A stretch of DNA of 64,000 bases from Paraburkholderia ginsengisoli NBRC 100965 (GTDB taxonomy: Bacteria; Pseudomonadota; Gammaproteobacteria; Burkholderiales; Burkholderiaceae), in NCBI RefSeq assembly GCF_000739735.1, contig NZ_BBJF01000018.1:62001-126000 (forward strand), in the 5' to 3' direction. A program made the position numbers and the translations under genes. Under the pieces are notes generated by a model. That model made no database searches. It was not told where the DNA came from and was given only the letters and a program-made list of their open reading frames with translations. Positions 44,853 through 53,902 of this stretch are shown in pieces. Every line of letters begins with the position of its first letter. The first letter of the stretch is position 1.

Positions 44853-46952
44853 ATGACTCAACCCCATCAAGCTACCCTGCTCGTCGAGCTGTTGACTGAA
44901 GAGCTGCCGCCGAAAGCGCTCGCCCGTCTCGGTGATGCGTTCGCCGAAGGCATTGCACAGCGCCTCGCGGCGCTCGATCTGATCGAAGGCGAACTGACGT
45001 TCGAACGTTACGCAACGCCGCGCCGCCTCGCGGTCACGATTAAAAATGTGCGCTCGGTTGCGCCGGAAAAACACGTGCGCGAAAAAGTGCTGCCGGTTTC
45101 CGTCGCGCTGGACAAAGACGGCCAGCCCACCGCGCCGCTCGCGAAGAAACTCGCGGCGCTCGGCTTCCCCGATTTTTCGGTGAACGACCTGGAGCGCGCA
45201 CAGGACGGCAAGGCCGAGGCGTTCTTCCTGCGCTATGCAGCGCCCGGCGCGACGCTCGCCGACGGCCTGCAAAGCGCGCTCGACGAAACGCTGGCCAAGC
45301 TGCCGATCCCCAAGTTCATGACCTATCAGCGTCCGGACGGCACCAATGTGAAGTTCGTGCGTCCGGCGCATCGTCTGACCGCACTGCATAACGACCAGGT
45401 CGTGCCGGTCAGCGCGCTCGGCATCGACGCCGACGACACCACGCTCGGCCACCGCTTCCTGTCCGAAGGTTTCGTGCAGATCCAGCACGCGGACGCGTAC
45501 TCCGAGACGTTGATGCACAAGGGCCGAGTGGTCGCGAACTTCGCCGACCGAAAGGAAGTCATCCGCACGCATCTGCTCGCGCAAGCCAACGGCGACCAGG
45601 TGGTGATGCCCGAAGCGCTGCTCGACGAAGTGACGTCGCTGGTCGAATGGCCGGTGGTCTACTCGTGCCGTTTCGAGGACGAGTTCCTGCAAGTGCCGCA
45701 GGAATGCCTGATCCTCACGATGCAGACGAACCAGAAGTACTTCGCATTGACCGACGCGAACGGCAAGCTGCGCTCGCGCTTCCTGATCGTGTCGAACATC
45801 GAAACGACGACGCCAGGCGATATCGTCGAAGGCAATGAGCGCGTGGTGCGCCCGCGTCTGGCCGACGCGAAGTTCTTCTTCGAGCAGGACAAGAAGAAGC
45901 CGCTCGCGGATCGTGTGCCGCTGCTCGCGAACGTCGTCTATCACAACAAGCTCGGTTCGGCGCTGCAACGCGTCGAGCGCGTGGAAGCGCTGGCCGGCGC
46001 GATTGCCGGCCTGATCGGCGCGGATGCCACGCTCGCCAAGCGCGCCGCACGTCTCGCGAAGGCCGACCTGATCACCGACATGGTCGGCGAATTCCCCGAG
46101 CTGCAAGGCACGATGGGCACGTACTACGCGCGCCACGACGGCGAGCCGGAAGAAGTCGCGCTCGCGTGCTCGGAGCACTATCAGCCGCGCTTTTCTGGCG
46201 ATGCATTGCCCGCGACCGCAACGGGCACCGTCGTCGCGCTCGCCGACAAGCTCGAAACGCTGGTCGGCATCTGGGGCATCGGCCTGCAACCGACCGGCGA
46301 GAAAGACCCGTTCGCGCTGCGCCGTCACGCGCTTGGCGTGCTGCGCATTCTGGTCGAGAAGCAACTGCCGGTCGACTTCGTCGAACTGCTGCGCACCGCT
46401 TACGCGCAATTCGCCGCGGTGCCGAACGTCGCCGATTCGACGCAAGCCATCTACGACTTCAGCATGGACCGCCTGCGCGGCCTGCTGCGCGAACGCGGCT
46501 ATGCGGCCGGCGAAATCGACGCGGTGCTGGCGCTGAACCCGACGCGGCTCGACGACATCGTCGCGCGTCTCGATGCCGTGCGCGAGTTCGCGACGCTGGC
46601 CGAAGCGGCATCGCTCGCGGCAGCCAACAAGCGCATCTCGAACATCCTGAAGAAGTCGGAAGGCGCGGCGACCGGCGGCGTGCAGGTCACGCTGCTCGTC
46701 GAAGGGGCGGAAAAGGCCTTGCATGCGCAGCTCGAACAGGTCGCGCCGCGCGTGCAGACGCAACTGGCCGCGCGTGACTATACGGGTGCACTGACCGCGC
46801 TCGCCGCCCTGCGCGAACCGGTCGACACGTTCTTCAACGACGTGATGGTCAACGCCGAAGATCCGGCGTTGCGCGCCAACCGTCTGGCCTTGCTCGGCGC
46901 GCTGCATCAGCAGATGAACTGCGTCGCCGACATTTCCCGACTCGCCGCCTGA
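44853..46952 (+). CDS. glyS: Glycine-tRNA ligase beta subunit
   Basis: 699 residues. It begins with TLLVELLTEELPPKALARLG, the standard GlyS start. HD-like and B3/4-type regions carry RPAHRLTALHNDQVVPV, VEWPVVYSCRFEDEFLQVP, TNQKYFALTDANGKL and SNIETTTPGDIVEGNERVVR. The C-terminal anticodon-binding region includes NKRISNILKK. It recognises tRNA-Gly for the alpha subunit. Spacing of 15 bases from glyQ and 10 bases to gmhB shows operon organisation. Confidence 0.97.
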   Translation: MTQPHQATLLVELLTEELPPKALARLGDAFAEGIAQRLAALDLIEGELTFERYATPRRLAVTIKNVRSVAPEKHVREKVLPVSVALDKDGQPTAPLAKKLAALGFPDFSVNDLERAQDGKAEAFFLRYAAPGATLADGLQSALDETLAKLPIPKFMTYQRPDGTNVKFVRPAHRLTALHNDQVVPVSALGIDADDTTLGHRFLSEGFVQIQHADAYSETLMHKGRVVANFADRKEVIRTHLLAQANGDQVVMPEALLDEVTSLVEWPVVYSCRFEDEFLQVPQECLILTMQTNQKYFALTDANGKLRSRFLIVSNIETTTPGDIVEGNERVVRPRLADAKFFFEQDKKKPLADRVPLLANVVYHNKLGSALQRVERVEALAGAIAGLIGADATLAKRAARLAKADLITDMVGEFPELQGTMGTYYARHDGEPEEVALACSEHYQPRFSGDALPATATGTVVALADKLETLVGIWGIGLQPTGEKDPFALRRHALGVLRILVEKQLPVDFVELLRTAYAQFAAVPNVADSTQAIYDFSMDRLRGLLRERGYAAGEIDAVLALNPTRLDDIVARLDAVREFATLAEAASLAAANKRISNILKKSEGAATGGVQVTLLVEGAEKALHAQLEQVAPRVQTQLAARDYTGALTALAALREPVDTFFNDVMVNAEDPALRANRLALLGALHQQMNCVADISRLAA

Positions 46953-46962
46953 GCCCCGCGCC

Positions 46963-47517
46963 ATGCCGAACAAGAAAGTGGTGATCCTCGACCGCGACGG
47001 CGTGATCAACGTCGACTCCGATGCGTTCATCAAGTCGCCGGACGAATGGGTCGCCCTGCCTGGTTCGCTCGAAGCGATCGCACGTCTGAACCAGGCCGGG
47101 TATCGCGTGGCGATCGCGACCAACCAGTCGGGCATCGGTCGAGGTCTCTTCGACATGAACGCGCTCAATGCGATGCATCTGAAGATGCACCGGATGGCGG
47201 CGACGGTCGGCGGACGCATCGAAGCGGTGTTCTTCTGCCCGCATACGGCGGAGGATCACTGCGAGTGCCGCAAGCCGAAGCCCGGCATGTTGAAGATGAT
47301 CGCCGAGCGTTTCGAAGTCGACCCGGTGCATACGCCGGTCGTCGGCGACGCGATGCGCGATCTGCAAGCGGGCGCCGCGCTCGGTCATCCGGTGCATCTG
47401 GTGCTGACCGGCAAAGGCAAGAAGACACTCGCGGCCGGCGGCTTGCCCGAAGGCACGATCGTGCACGACGACCTGCGCGCGTTCGCGCTCGACTTCCTCG
47501 CCGACGCCCAAGAGTGA
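46963..47517 (+). CDS. gmhB: D-glycero-beta-D-manno-heptose 1,7-bisphosphate 7-phosphatase
   Basis: 184 residues of the HAD superfamily. Nucleophile and acid/base are D10 and D12 in VVILDRDGVIN; motif II lies in ATNQSGIGRG; the zinc loop uses C92, H94, C100 and C102 (FCPHTAEDHCECRKP), and VVGDAMRDLQAG is motif IV. The enzyme removes the 7-phosphate in ADP-heptose synthesis for lipopolysaccharide core. It lies between glyS and plsC. Confidence 0.95.
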   Translation: MPNKKVVILDRDGVINVDSDAFIKSPDEWVALPGSLEAIARLNQAGYRVAIATNQSGIGRGLFDMNALNAMHLKMHRMAATVGGRIEAVFFCPHTAEDHCECRKPKPGMLKMIAERFEVDPVHTPVVGDAMRDLQAGAALGHPVHLVLTGKGKKTLAAGGLPEGTIVHDDLRAFALDFLADAQE

Positions 47518-47557
47518 CGCGCGTCATGCGCGTCCCCAACCCTCACTGACCACGCCG

Positions 47558-48316
47558 ATGCGCTTCAACCGTTCCCTGCTGCTGCTGATCTACTTCGTTC
47601 TGTTCACGGTGCCGTACGCGACCGCGTGCTTCATCGCGTTCCCGTTCCTGCGCGCCGACAACCGCTACTGGATGGCGGCCGGCTGGTGCCGTGCGACGCT
47701 CCACACGGTGCGGTGGCTCAACGGCATCCGCTATAAGATCGAAGGCTACGAGAACCTGCCCGACGGTCCCGCAGTGCTGCTCTCCAAGCATCAATCGGCG
47801 TGGGAAACGCTGGCGTTTCCGGCTTTGATGCCGCGTCCGCTGTGCTACGTGTTCAAGCGCGAGCTGCTGTACGTGCCGTTCTTCGGCTGGGCGCTCGGCA
47901 TGCTGAAGATGGTTCATATCGATCGCAAGGAAGGCAAGTACGCGTTCGAATCCGTCATCAAGCAAGGCAAGGCGCGCATGGCCGAAGGCGCATGGGTCAT
48001 CATGTTTCCGGAAGGCACGCGCACGCCGACCGGCAAGCAGGGCAAGTACAAGACCGGCGGCGCGCGCTTCGCGATCGCCACCGGCGCGCCGGTCGTGCCG
48101 ATCGCGCACAACGCGGGACGCGTGTGGCCGCGCAACTCGTTCCTTAAATATGCGGGTATAGTCACAGTGTCGATCGGCAAGCCGATCGAGACAACGGGGC
48201 TCACGCCCGACGAAGTGAACACGCGCGTCGAACAGTGGATCGAAGCTGAAATGCGTCGCATCGATCCCACCGCGTACCGCGCGGCGGACAGCAGTTCCGC
48301 CGCCGCACCAATCTGA
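47558..48316 (+). CDS. plsC: 1-acyl-sn-glycerol-3-phosphate acyltransferase
   Basis: 252 residues. An N-terminal hydrophobic anchor (about 7-30) precedes the acyltransferase motifs. Motif I reads LLSKHQSAWETLAF with H78 and E83, that is HX4E rather than the usual HX4D. Motif III is VIMFPEGTRTPTGKQGKYKT (about 147-166), and motif IV includes VPIAHNAGRVWPRN. It acylates lysophosphatidic acid to phosphatidic acid at the inner membrane. It follows gmhB by 40 bases and precedes the YgjP-type gene by 42. Confidence 0.94.
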   Translation: MRFNRSLLLLIYFVLFTVPYATACFIAFPFLRADNRYWMAAGWCRATLHTVRWLNGIRYKIEGYENLPDGPAVLLSKHQSAWETLAFPALMPRPLCYVFKRELLYVPFFGWALGMLKMVHIDRKEGKYAFESVIKQGKARMAEGAWVIMFPEGTRTPTGKQGKYKTGGARFAIATGAPVVPIAHNAGRVWPRNSFLKYAGIVTVSIGKPIETTGLTPDEVNTRVEQWIEAEMRRIDPTAYRAADSSSAAAPI

Positions 48317-48358
48317 CGCGCCCACGCCCTCGAAGGCGTATTGCGCGAAGCGAATCCG

Positions 48359-49249
48359 ATGCAGAAGTCTCCTACGTCGCAGCCCGCTGAGGCGCTCGAT
48401 AACCGGCAGCTCGACCTCCCGCTCTTCGCCGAGCCGGGGTCGACGTCGTCGTCCCCTTCACCGTCCGCGCCTTTGTCCGGCTCGCCCGTCGGGCAGCAGC
48501 CGGCCGTGCCGCTCGCACCGGACGGCAGCAAGCTGCGCAGCGTGACCATCGGTTCGCGCACGCTGCATTACGTGCTCAAGCGTTCGGCGCGCCGTTCAAT
48601 TGGCTTTGCGATCGACAGCACCGGCTTGACGATCACCGCGCCGCGCTGGGTCACGCTCGCCGATATCGAAACCGCGATCACCGAAAAGCAGCGCTGGATT
48701 TTCACGAAGCTGATCGAATGGCAAACGCGTGTCGAACAGCGCGCGTTGCCGAAGGTCGACTGGAAAGACGGCGCCGAAGTGCCGTACCTCGGTCAGCCTG
48801 TGCGCGTGAAACTCGGCTCGCCGCACGGCACGCTCGCGTTCAGCGCGCACGATGCCGCACTGCAGGTGCCGCTGCCATTGCAGGCCGATCCGCAGCAGAT
48901 CAAGGACCGCGTGCAAGGCTGGCTGCAAGGCGAAGCGAAGCGTCTGTTCGGCGAGCGCCTCGCGATTTACGCGGACAAGCTCGGCGTCAACTATCGCGCG
49001 TACGCGCTGTCGTCGGCGGCCACGCGCTGGGGCAGTTGTTCGAGCGACGGGAAGATTCGTTTGAACTGGCGGCTGATTCACTTTCCGCTGTCCATCATCG
49101 ATTACGTCGTCGCGCACGAACTCGCGCATCTGCGAGAAATGAATCACAGCCCGCGCTTCTGGCAAACGGTCGAATCGATTTTCCCGGAATTCCGCGAAGC
49201 GCGGCAAACGCTGAAGTCGCATCCGCCGGAATTGCTGCCGACGCTTTGA
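48359..49249 (+). CDS. YgjP-type M48-like metallopeptidase (DUF45)
   Basis: 296 residues from ATG 48359. An in-frame TTG at 48341 would add six residues. The first 60 residues are Ser/Pro-rich. The core has RSARRSIGFAIDSTGLTITA, the family hallmark SSAATRWGSCSSDGKIRLNW, and the zinc site VVAHELAHLREMNHSPRFW (HExxH-like HELAH near residue 250, with a later H). It is a predicted cytoplasmic SprT/WLM-like metalloprotease. It is the last gene of the glyQ-glyS-gmhB-plsC run. Confidence 0.92.
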   Translation: MQKSPTSQPAEALDNRQLDLPLFAEPGSTSSSPSPSAPLSGSPVGQQPAVPLAPDGSKLRSVTIGSRTLHYVLKRSARRSIGFAIDSTGLTITAPRWVTLADIETAITEKQRWIFTKLIEWQTRVEQRALPKVDWKDGAEVPYLGQPVRVKLGSPHGTLAFSAHDAALQVPLPLQADPQQIKDRVQGWLQGEAKRLFGERLAIYADKLGVNYRAYALSSAATRWGSCSSDGKIRLNWRLIHFPLSIIDYVVAHELAHLREMNHSPRFWQTVESIFPEFREARQTLKSHPPELLPTL

Positions 49250-49331
49250 GCCTGTTTTTGAAGGTACTTCGAGGTTGCGTTGACGTTGCTTCGAGGTCGC
49301 TTTCAGGTCGCCAGCCGCGACGACTCGCGCG

Positions 49332-49730
49332 TCACTCCGCGCAGAACGTCTCGTGCAGATGACGCCACGTGACCTTGCCGTGCGCGTCGAGATCCAGCAC
49401 CGCTGTCGAGTGCCGCACGTTCGCATTGCCCGCGCCGTCGCGCTGATACTCCCGGTACTTCACCACCGCGCCCCACACATAGTCGGCGACGATCTCCCTA
49501 TCGCGGATCGTGATCTGCAAGCCCGGACGCGCGCCGCGCAGCTTCGTGAAAACGTCGCGCACGCCGGCGTGATCCAGCGCGACGCCGGAAGGCGTCACCA
49601 TCGTGAAGTGCGGTGCGAAGCGCGCGACGATCCGTTGTAGCGCGCCGTCATCAGCGGAGCCGTCGAACAATGCCTGGATTTCAGCGTGGAGGTCGCCGAG
49701 TTCTTTGAAGTAGGGATTATCGTTGTTCAT
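49332..49730 (-). CDS. SnoaL-like / DUF4440-type protein
   Basis: 132 residues from the ATG at 49730; the frame is open to 49814. Pattern ELGDLHAEIQALFDGS, RFAPHFTMVTPSGVALDHAG and VKYREYQRDGAG, with DLDAHGKVTWRHLHETF at the end, matches the cone-shaped NTF2/SnoaL fold of about 130 residues. A catalytic function cannot be assigned. It starts 25 bases after the glyoxalase stop on the same strand and is probably co-transcribed with it. Confidence 0.8.
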   Translation of the reverse strand: MNNDNPYFKELGDLHAEIQALFDGSADDGALQRIVARFAPHFTMVTPSGVALDHAGVRDVFTKLRGARPGLQITIRDREIVADYVWGAVVKYREYQRDGAGNANVRHSTAVLDLDAHGKVTWRHLHETFCAE

Positions 49731-49755
49731 TGTTCGCGCCGCCCCGCTGCCCGTA

Positions 49756-50142
49756 TCACTTTTTCTTCTGGATGAATTCGATCTTGTAGCCGTCCGGGTC
49801 CGTGACGAAAGCAATCACGGTGGTGCCGTGTTTCATCGGGCCGGCTTCGCGCACGACCGTGCCGCCTTGCGCCTTGATCTTGTCGCACGCGGCATACGCG
49901 TCGTCGACTTCGACCGCGAGGTGGCCGAAGCCGGTGCCGAGATCGTACGACGGCGTGTCCCAGTTGTGCGTCAGTTCGATGACAGCGCCGTCGCGTTCGT
50001 CCGTATAGCCGACGAAGGCCAGCGTGAATTTGCCGTCCGGATAGTCTTCGCGGCGCAGCAGCTTCATGCCGAGCATTTCGGTGTAGAAGGCAATTGAGCG
50101 ATCCAGGTCGCCGACCCGGAGCATGGTGTGAAGCAGGCGCAT
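49756..50142 (-). CDS. gloA: Lactoylglutathione lyase (glyoxalase I)
   Basis: 128 residues. It starts MRLLHTMLRVGDLDRSIAFY and continues LGMKLLRREDYPDGKFTLAF, VIELTHNWDTPSYDLGTGFGH and DPDGYKIEF near the end. The four metal ligands correspond to His5, Glu56, His74 and the C-terminal Glu in KIEFI, as in nickel-type GloA. It converts the methylglyoxal-glutathione adduct to S-lactoylglutathione. The open frame extends far upstream within the porin gene, antisense-free but non-coding; the ATG at 50142 is clear. Confidence 0.95.
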   Translation of the reverse strand: MRLLHTMLRVGDLDRSIAFYTEMLGMKLLRREDYPDGKFTLAFVGYTDERDGAVIELTHNWDTPSYDLGTGFGHLAVEVDDAYAACDKIKAQGGTVVREAGPMKHGTTVIAFVTDPDGYKIEFIQKKK

Positions 50143-50231
50143 TGTGCACTCCCTGTTGCGTAATAAAACGAGACCGTAAATGTACCCGGAATCACGCGTC
50201 GCTGCAGGGCGCGGCGCGCGCGGCGCGGCCT

Positions 50232-51341
50232 TCAGAACTGATGCCGAAGTCCCGCCATCAGACCGAGTTGCGTACCCTTCTGCGCGAGTCCAATGCTGTT
50301 GACGCCCTGCAATTGCGCGCCGATCAGACCGCCGCGGTATTGCGCGTAATCGCCTTCGAGATAGATGTCGGTGCGCCTCGACAGGTTGTAGTCGGCGACC
50401 AGTTGATACTGCCAGGCCGAGCCATCCTGCTTCGCGGTCTTGCCGTCCTGCAGCGTGCGCCAGATGTTGGCGGCGAAGTGCCAGGCGTTGCCGACCTGCT
50501 GCGTGATGCCGCCCATGATCATCCGGCGCCGCGCGAAATCCGTGTACTTCAGTGCGGCGAGCACGGGCGCGGTGAACGGACCGTTGGCGAAGTTCGAAAA
50601 GCCGGCATCGTTCTGATTGACGATATAGCCCGCCGAAAAACGCGTGAGATTCCACGTGTACGAAGCGCCAAAGGTCCACGCTTTCGCCGCCGCGCCGTTG
50701 ACCGAATCCTTCGACTCTTCGTACGCGCCGCCGACACTGAACGGTCCGCCCACCGGCTTATAAGCGAGCGCCGCGCCGATCTGGCTGCCGTACGAATTGC
50801 CCGCATTGCCGCCGAACGCGTAGCCGGCCGCGAAGGTGATGCCGTTATATCTCGCCTGATACTGCACCTGGTTGCTGGTCCAGATGCCGCCCGTCATCGT
50901 CACTTCGGGCTGGAAGCTGAAGTCGTATGGAATCCACCAGTTGCTGCCGTAGCCGCCCGCTGTGATGCCCTCGATCATCACATTGTATTGCCGGCCGAGA
51001 ATGACCTGGCCGAACGCGTCCGAACGCACGCCCACCTGCGCTTCGTTGAAGAACGGCAAGGTGGGATCGCTCTGGCCGCTGTTGATGTAGAAGCGGTTTT
51101 CGAGTTTGAAGAAGGTGGACCAGCCGCCGCCGAGATCCTCGACGCCCTTCATTCCCCAGCGGCTCTGCGTGAGACCGCCTGGGCCGAGCCCGACCGACGA
51201 GTCGCCGGCCTTGTTCACGTTGGTCAGATAACGCACGCTCTCGTCGACCACGCCATAGAGCGTCACGCTCGATTGCGCGTGCACGACCTGGCATCCGATC
51301 GACGCCATCACCGCCGCCACCCACCTGGTTGCGTTCTTCAT
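50232..51341 (-). CDS. Gram-negative porin, Burkholderia type
   Basis: 369 residues from the ATG at 51341. Signal peptide about 1-22 (MKNATRWVAAVMASIGCQVVHA). The mature part starts QSSVTLYGVVDESVRYLTN and shows the SRWGMKGVEDLGGGWSTFFK and LGRQYNVM segments typical of OmpC-like trimeric porins of Burkholderiales. The protein ends in phenylalanine (RHQF), as expected for a beta-barrel assembled by Bam. It permits diffusion of small solutes. The 89 bases between this stop and gloA contain a GC-rich stretch without a T run. Confidence 0.93.
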   Translation of the reverse strand: MKNATRWVAAVMASIGCQVVHAQSSVTLYGVVDESVRYLTNVNKAGDSSVGLGPGGLTQSRWGMKGVEDLGGGWSTFFKLENRFYINSGQSDPTLPFFNEAQVGVRSDAFGQVILGRQYNVMIEGITAGGYGSNWWIPYDFSFQPEVTMTGGIWTSNQVQYQARYNGITFAAGYAFGGNAGNSYGSQIGAALAYKPVGGPFSVGGAYEESKDSVNGAAAKAWTFGASYTWNLTRFSAGYIVNQNDAGFSNFANGPFTAPVLAALKYTDFARRRMIMGGITQQVGNAWHFAANIWRTLQDGKTAKQDGSAWQYQLVADYNLSRRTDIYLEGDYAQYRGGLIGAQLQGVNSIGLAQKGTQLGLMAGLRHQF

Positions 51342-51817
51342 GTCGGCTCCTCGTACCGGCTCCGCGTTGCGCGGAGGGGTTCGTCGGCGTGGGTGGCGCG
51401 CCTCGAGCCGGCGCGCGGTCAGCGCGTTCTTCATGGCGGAACGCTGCACTGCGTTTGTCGCGGTTCGTCGGTCCATCGGTTCACCCGGCCTTCCGAATGT
51501 CCTGACGAAACACGTGTGTTCGCACCTTAGCGCGAAACGGCAGCGGCAAGAAATTAGTCTGATGACGGTGTTGTTAAGTGCACAAAAAACTTGCAGCCGC
51601 CAGGAAGCACGCGTAGAAGGTAGGGGCTTCGGCTGACCGGCGCGTGGGGTTTGCTATCGTACGAGCCAGCCGTATGGACCACGCTTATTACCCAGGCGGC
51701 AGTCGCGCGTGCGCAGCAGGTCTATCCGGCCGATTACCGATTACCCGCTGCGCGGCCGCATCCGATACTGTGCTCCGCCCTCTCACCGCTTCGCCGACCT
51801 CGCCACCACCACTGCCC
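51342..51817. other. Intergenic region between porin and EamA transporter
   Basis: 476 bases between divergent genes. The AT-richer stretch at about 51545-51595 likely holds the porin promoter, with the remainder serving the transporter. No gene, terminator or clear palindrome was recognised. Open frames here translate to Arg/Ser-rich sequence. Confidence 0.45.
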
Positions 51818-52756
51818 ATGAGCACCACCGCCCTGCCCGCACGCCGCGCCCCGGATAGCTTCGCGATCCTGCTGATGATCGGCTTGTGCGCGATCTGGGG
51901 ACTCCAGCAAGTCGCGATCAAAAGCACCAACTCGGCATTGCCGCCGGTCTTTCAGGCGGGCTTGCGTTCGGCGATCGCGGCGGTGCTGGTGTGGGGCTGG
52001 GCGCGCGCACGCGGCACGCCGCTCTTTCGCGACGACGGCACGCTGGGCGCAGGCCTGCTCGCGGGCGTGCTGTTCGCGGGCGAGTTCGTCTGCATCTTTC
52101 TGGGCCTGACGCTGACCAGCGCGTCGCGCATGGCGGTGTTTCTCTACACGGCGCCGTGCTTCACGGCGCTCGGGCTGCACTGGTTTGTCGACGGCGAGAG
52201 GATGCGGCGCATTCAATGGCTCGGCATTTTCGTCGCGTTCGCGGGGATGACGCTGGCCTTCGCGGACGGCTTCCTGCATGGCCCCGCCTCGCACGGCCCG
52301 GCGCTAGCCGGTGTGGCCGGCGACGCGCTCGGCGTGCTGGCCGGCATCGCGTGGGCCGCGACGACCGTGGTGGTGCGCGCGACGCGCCTCGCGCAATCGA
52401 GCGCCAGCAAGACGCTGTTCTATCAACTGATGGTGTCGGCGGTGGTGCTGCTCGCGCTTGCCGTCGGGCTCGGCCAGGCGCACGTGGAAACCGTCACACC
52501 GCTGGCACTCGCGAGCCTCGCGTACCAGGCGGTGGTCGTCGCGTTCGTCAGCTATCTGGTGTGGTTCTGGCTGCTGACGCGTTATATCGCGTCGCGCCTG
52601 TCGGTGTTCTCGTTTCTCACGCCGCTGTTCGGCGTGACCTTCGGCGTGCTGCTGCTCGGCGAGTCGTTCAGCCTGCGCTTTCTGATGGCCGCGATGCTGG
52701 TGCTGACGGGTATTGCGCTGGTGAATGCGCCGGCGAAGCGGCGAGTGGCTGGTTAG
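51818..52756 (+). CDS. EamA/DMT-family transporter
   Basis: 312 residues from ATG 51818, ten hydrophobic segments arranged as two EamA repeats. The first repeat contains ILLMIGLCAIWGLQQVAIK and VFQAGLRSAIAAVLVW; the second has GVLAGIAWAATTVVVRATRL and SVFSFLTPLFGVTFGVLLLGE. Drug/metabolite transporters of this type export amino acids, purines or other metabolites. No operon partner indicates the substrate. The open frame extends upstream to 51644, but that part is Arg/Pro-rich and lacks membrane character. Confidence 0.9.
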   Translation: MSTTALPARRAPDSFAILLMIGLCAIWGLQQVAIKSTNSALPPVFQAGLRSAIAAVLVWGWARARGTPLFRDDGTLGAGLLAGVLFAGEFVCIFLGLTLTSASRMAVFLYTAPCFTALGLHWFVDGERMRRIQWLGIFVAFAGMTLAFADGFLHGPASHGPALAGVAGDALGVLAGIAWAATTVVVRATRLAQSSASKTLFYQLMVSAVVLLALAVGLGQAHVETVTPLALASLAYQAVVVAFVSYLVWFWLLTRYIASRLSVFSFLTPLFGVTFGVLLLGESFSLRFLMAAMLVLTGIALVNAPAKRRVAG

Positions 52757-52764
52757 GAACTAGT

Positions 52765-52780
52765 GGCCCGCGGGCGGGCC
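52765..52780. repeat. GC-rich hairpin between convergent genes
   Basis: GGCCCGC-GG-GCGGGCC in the 57-base gap between the EamA and rsmA stops. It lacks a T run and is only a weak terminator candidate for either gene. Confidence 0.3.
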
Positions 52781-52813
52781 GCAACACACTTGACGCGGCG
52801 CGCCAATCGCGAA

Positions 52814-53653
52814 TCACGACGCCTTGCCCGCGCCCGCCACGATCTGCGCGACGCGCACGTATTCGTCCACCGGCACGTCTTCCGCACGGCGTTGCAGATC
52901 GAAGCCGAGCGCGTCGAAATCCACCGAATCGCGGAACGCGGCCAGCGTATTGCGCAACATCTTGCGACGCTGCGAGAACGCCGCCGTCACCACTTCGCCG
53001 AGCACGCGCTGGTCGACCGGCGCGAGTTCGTGCAGCTCGTACGGGATCATCCGCACGATCGCCGAATCGACCTTCGGCGGCGGGTTGAACGATTCGGGCG
53101 GCACGTCGAGCTGCTTGTCGATCACATAGCGGTACTGCAGCATCACCGACAGTCGGCTGAACGCCTTGGTGCCCGGCTCGGCCACCATCCGATCAACCAC
53201 CTCGTTCTGCAGCATGAAGTGCTGATCGATCACGCGATCCGCGAACGACGCCAGATGAAACAGCAGCGGGCTCGAAATGTTGTACGGCAGATTGCCGACG
53301 ATGCGCAGTGACGCCTTCTCGCCCGGCGCGGCGAGCGAGCCGAAGTCGAACGCGAGCGCGTCGCCCGCGTGCAGTTCGAGCAGGTCGCCGAATTTGGTCT
53401 TCAGACGGCCGATCAGATCGCGATCCAACTCGACCGCGTGCAACGGCGCGTCGGGCGTCGCGAGCCGTTCGATCAGCGGTTCGGTGAGCGCGCCGAGCCC
53501 CGGCCCGATTTCGACCATGCGCTCGCCGCGCTGCGGCCGGATCACGTCGACGATCGAATCGATCACGCCCATGTCGACCAGAAAGTTCTGACCGAAACGC
53601 TTGCGCGCGAGATGACCTTGGTGCCGGCCCTGTTGCTGTCTGCTGGTGGACAT
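52814..53653 (-). CDS. rsmA: 16S rRNA (A1518/A1519-N6)-dimethyltransferase
   Basis: 279 residues from the ATG at 53653; the frame is open to 53746. Motifs: HLARKRFGQNFLVDMGVID at the N-terminus, SAM-binding VEIGPGLGALT (about 45-55), and catalytic NLPYNISSPLLFHL (about 119-132). C-terminal FNPPPKVDSAIVRMIP is typical. KsgA/RsmA dimethylates two adenines near the 3' end of 16S rRNA in late 30S assembly. It is the last gene of lptD-surA-pdxA-rsmA, as in E. coli. The 249-base gap to pdxA holds no gene. Confidence 0.96.
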   Translation of the reverse strand: MSTSRQQQGRHQGHLARKRFGQNFLVDMGVIDSIVDVIRPQRGERMVEIGPGLGALTEPLIERLATPDAPLHAVELDRDLIGRLKTKFGDLLELHAGDALAFDFGSLAAPGEKASLRIVGNLPYNISSPLLFHLASFADRVIDQHFMLQNEVVDRMVAEPGTKAFSRLSVMLQYRYVIDKQLDVPPESFNPPPKVDSAIVRMIPYELHELAPVDQRVLGEVVTAAFSQRRKMLRNTLAAFRDSVDFDALGFDLQRRAEDVPVDEYVRVAQIVAGAGKAS

Positions 53654-53902
53654 CGAAGAAACGCTAAGAAAGAGAACTGCTTGAGAAAAAGGAACACGCG
53701 GCATGCGTGTCACACGTGCAATGTGGCGCGCGCCGGAATCGCTCATGGCTCACGTGCCGGGCACGTATCGGTTACGTATCGGCTACATGCCAGTTACCTA
53801 CGAACACGCACGAACGCTTGCTGCCTGCACTGCATCGCCCTGCCCGCTGCCAGGTCCGGCAACCGCGACCCGCGTAACCTCACGCAGCGCAATAGCGCGC
53901 GT

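Noticed and set aside
43524..47219. 1231-codon open frame on the minus strand
   Set aside because: Antisense to the fully recognisable glyQ, glyS and gmhB. Its translation is Arg/His/Val-rich without any motif, as expected from GC-biased codon use on the opposite strand.
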